DNA of 64,000 nt from Pagrus major (taxonomy: Eukaryota; Chordata; Actinopteri; Spariformes; Sparidae): the NCBI RefSeq assembly GCF_040436345.1, contig NC_133238.1:11348150-11412149 (forward strand), in the 5' to 3' direction. Position numbers and translations under genes: made by a program. The notes under the pieces were generated by a model that was given only the letters and a program-made list of their open reading frames with translations, was not told where the DNA came from and ran no database searches. Numbering within the stretch: the first letter of the stretch is position 1; each line of letters starts with the position of its first letter. This document shows positions 60,959 through 64,000 of the stretch, piece after piece.

Positions 60959-63900
60959 CTGAGAGATGGACAGGAGAGAAGAGGCGAGGAGAGGGAAGAA
61001 AGAGATTGGGTGTTGGATTAGCTGCCGTTGTATGATCCCTCTGCTTACACCATCCATGACACCCACATCCTAGCCAACATCCTGGTTTAACACTAAGCCC
61101 TCTATAGCAGCAGTAACAGATGACGACTGGGACCAGTTTAGGGGATTAGTGAGACAGCCTGATATTGAGGAGTCATCATGCATGTTTGGTTTAAAAGTCC
61201 CTTAAATGCCAGGGTTGCTGAATGATGTGAATGCCGTTGTTGAGCACACGCTGTTGTTTGAATGCATGAAAGAGGAAATGGGACATCTTTATGACCAGTG
61301 ACCTTTTCTTTGTTTCTGATCCTGCTAGTTCAGTAAGATAAAACAACAGCCTGAAATCAAGTGTAGCAGCCATCATAAATGTCATCACAGTCCAGGAAAG
61401 CATTTAAAGTGCAGGTCAATAACTGTATGCCAACAATTGGCATACAGATAAATAGAGTTTACTGCACATCCCCAGTGTATCCATGTATTTTACATCCCTT
61501 GGTCCTCGTATTTGCCCAGATCCCATGGCAACCACATCTTGTTTGTCATTATTTTAATTTTTGTTTGCCTGAGAAATGCTTTGAGGTTTGAAACTTTGCG
61601 TCAAGACATGTCTTTGGTAGCTTTCAAGCTCTCCAATGTGGGGATTAACTGTTCATTTCCTTCAAAAACAAACCAACGTACTGGACAAGGTCACCCCTAG
61701 AGCCATAAGACTAGCGCGGATAAAACACAAATGCGGCGTTGATTATCTTCCATATTTATGACTTATTTTAATTTAGAGTTTTGGGAGTGATGAGGAAAAA
61801 TACACATAAACTGTGCCACATTCAAGGTAATTGCTGCAAAGCTTTTTATGTTAAATAACAATATTTCCTCTTGGTTTCCAAAGATTATAATAAATATGCT
61901 GCAAGACGAGCAAAAGCTGTCACCAAGCTAACATGTATGACTGTTTGCAGAGGTAACTGGAGTGTGTACTTAGTTTAAATATGTGTTTGCTCACACTAAC
62001 TGTAAAAAGTCACTTATGAATTTTCAGCTAAATGCACACTTCCGGATACCATCCTCTGACACGCTGTTGATCCCAGCACACACAGGATGTTTGCAGAGAA
62101 CGGAGTGATGTCCTAATTCAAAGAGGACACTTGATTTACCCTCAGCATAATTTCGTTTGCTTTTTCAGAGGCAAACACAGGCAGCCGATAAATAATTGAG
62201 ACTGTGACCATGTGTGTACTTTATGGTTTGAGGAAAGGCTGAGAGGCAGATGTTGAATTTCTCCGGCCAAGTCAAATAGAGATTCCCATGCTGATATCCA
62301 GCTGAGTCGGTTTACCGACTAAGATGCACAGATTAAGAAAAAATCCTTGTTGTGAAATGAGGATTGTTGTTCATTTTTACTGTCATATATCACAGTCTGC
62401 ACAGGATGTTCGTACACTAATGGAAATGTCTGGTGCTTCTGACATAATCTGACTTGTGAACAAACATTTCTCTCTGTTGGTATTGAGAAGAGCCTCCAGG
62501 TTTTGACTCACTGAACATTTACAGCCTGTTAAAATGGTAAAATAGAGGCCTTGGGAGCTGCAAAATCTAATTTTACTCTCTTGGACCAGGAAAGTATTTT
62601 GAACTTGATTTAACCTGAATTTGTGCTTAATAAACTGAAAGGATTTCGTCGATCAATACCTTGCCAAACATATTTTCCCCACCATATTGATTATTCATAG
62701 TTCATAAATGTGTTTAAATGTCTCAGTTTCCTTGTAAATGTATCTTTAGCTAATGCTAGCCTAGACTACCGTATCAGCGAGCTTTGACTTGAAGCAGCTA
62801 ACATTAACATTAACATTTTATAATGTGAAACAGAAGTCAAGAGGTCCTTCTTTTTTTTTTAATCTTAACTCTGTTTTGACCAAATTTGGTATTTGGGTTT
62901 TGCCCTCGTAGACCAGAAACAGTATGTTTTTGATCTTGGGAATGACCATCTTTCTTGTGAAATCATGAATTTGTTTTGCCTTCAGCCTTTTTCCAAACAA
63001 TCAACACTGGAAAGATAAAAATCTACATTCCACTTCACTATATTTCACATGCAAGCACATTGGTGTGACGTGTGTTCTTCTGCAACTGCAAATGCCTGCT
63101 TTATTACAAAGTCTTTGACCTTTATAAAAAGAAACAGCTTTTTAATATAGCTGTTTTTATTAGCACCACTGAGGGCCAAGTATGAGCAGCTGATTTCATT
63201 TATTAGTTCCTCCTCTGTGGCTAAAATACGTGAGTGAAAACAGCTACTGTGGCGATTGGCTGAACTGAAAAACAGTAAACTCCCTGAGCTGATGGCCACA
63301 AGGTTGGGAACCAGCATATTAATACAATCCATGGAAGCTGTGACTAGTTCACAGGTTTAGAAATTCCTGCTGCTGGACTCTCTGGGGGTCAGACAGGAAC
63401 AATATCCAGTTAAATGTGATGGGAAAAGTGACCTTAAAACAGATCGTAAAGTCGATCTATTCACTGAAAACGTATTATTCCCTTCTGTGACATTTCCCGT
63501 TCTCTTTCCCTTTTCTAACTTCATCCTTCTACCCACCCTTTTTTTTCTCTTGCACTTTTACCGCCATCTCTCTCCTCGTACTCTTTCCTATTGTTCCATT
63601 ATAAAGTTATTTCTTCTCAACTGACTCAGGTTTGACTCCTCTAAAAGCACCAAATTTTCCAACATGCCGATGTTTGCGCAAGCACTGTCACGCCAGACTC
63701 ATTAGGCCAATTTCCTGTTGCTCAATCTCACAACCCAGTGGCTGAATTGTTACCATGAAGACTAATTGCTTATTTTTTTGGCTTTCCCAGCCACCGACAC
63801 AGCTGCAAAAGGCACTTAAGAGTCTCTCTTGAGAGTACATCATCAGCCATTAGTTTGATGGGTGAGAAAGCTGTTAAATCCTCCGTTTTCCAGAATTTTA

Positions 63901-64000
63901 CTGTAGGGGATGTTTATTGTTTCATAACCCTAACAACAAAATAATTGCATAAAGCTCAAAAATAACAAAAAATAATAATAATTGTAAGAACTCTTACAAA
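60959..64000 (-). other. Last intron of ptger2 (incomplete)
   Basis: No exon with transmembrane coding potential was found on the minus strand up to the window edge, so the intron exceeds 3 kb. The sequence is AT-rich and shows no defined mobile element. Confidence 0.5.

Noticed and set aside
60824..61021. 65-codon plus-strand ORF
   Set aside because: Antisense shadow of the ptger2 last exon.
1..64000. CRISPR array, rRNA or bacterial-type operon
   Set aside because: The window is vertebrate nuclear DNA; the repeats seen are microsatellites, a minisatellite and transposon fragments.

Overview
The window is nuclear DNA of a ray-finned fish, most likely a percomorph teleost. The signs are short introns beside a large gene-poor interval, abundant (CA)n/(GT)n microsatellites, teleost-type non-autonomous transposons, and vertebrate genes with one-to-one relatives in tetrapods. 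It contains two complete multi-exon genes, the last exon of a third, and a fragment of a fourth at the left edge.

Layout. 1-98 (or 1-173) is the 3' end of an unidentified plus-strand gene, probably a single-pass membrane protein. 5571-14902 is gpr137c on the minus strand, 8 coding exons and 452 codons, reconstructed without a frame break. 14903-17241 is the divergent promoter interval, with four CCAAT boxes and a YY1-type site. 17242-26787 is txndc16 on the plus strand, 19 coding exons and 848 codons, also without a frame break. 26788-60649 is about 34 kb with no recognisable gene, holding microsatellites, MITE-like elements, LINE fragments, hairpins and one templated duplication. 60650-60958 is the last coding exon of a minus-strand prostanoid receptor, best matched to ptger2; its first coding exon must lie beyond the right edge.

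The order and orientation ptger2 - txndc16 - gpr137c (convergent, then divergent) is the same as on human 14q22. This independently supports the three gene names. The genes do not form a pathway: gpr137c encodes a lysosomal 7TM protein, txndc16 a redox-inactive ER luminal thioredoxin-fold protein, and ptger2 a Gs-coupled PGE2 receptor.

Most notable observations: the fish TXNDC16 ends in HTEL, a KDEL-type ER retrieval tail; the GPR137C C-terminal TPQN motif is present three times; UG-repeat tracts flank splice sites in both genes, one beside a frame-neutral exon; a 433-bp block has been copied over 3.45 kb and is bordered by a 28-bp direct repeat; and there are two perfect 15-16 bp hairpins with 4-5 nt loops. 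No CRISPR array, rRNA, convincing tRNA or previously unknown multi-gene system was seen.
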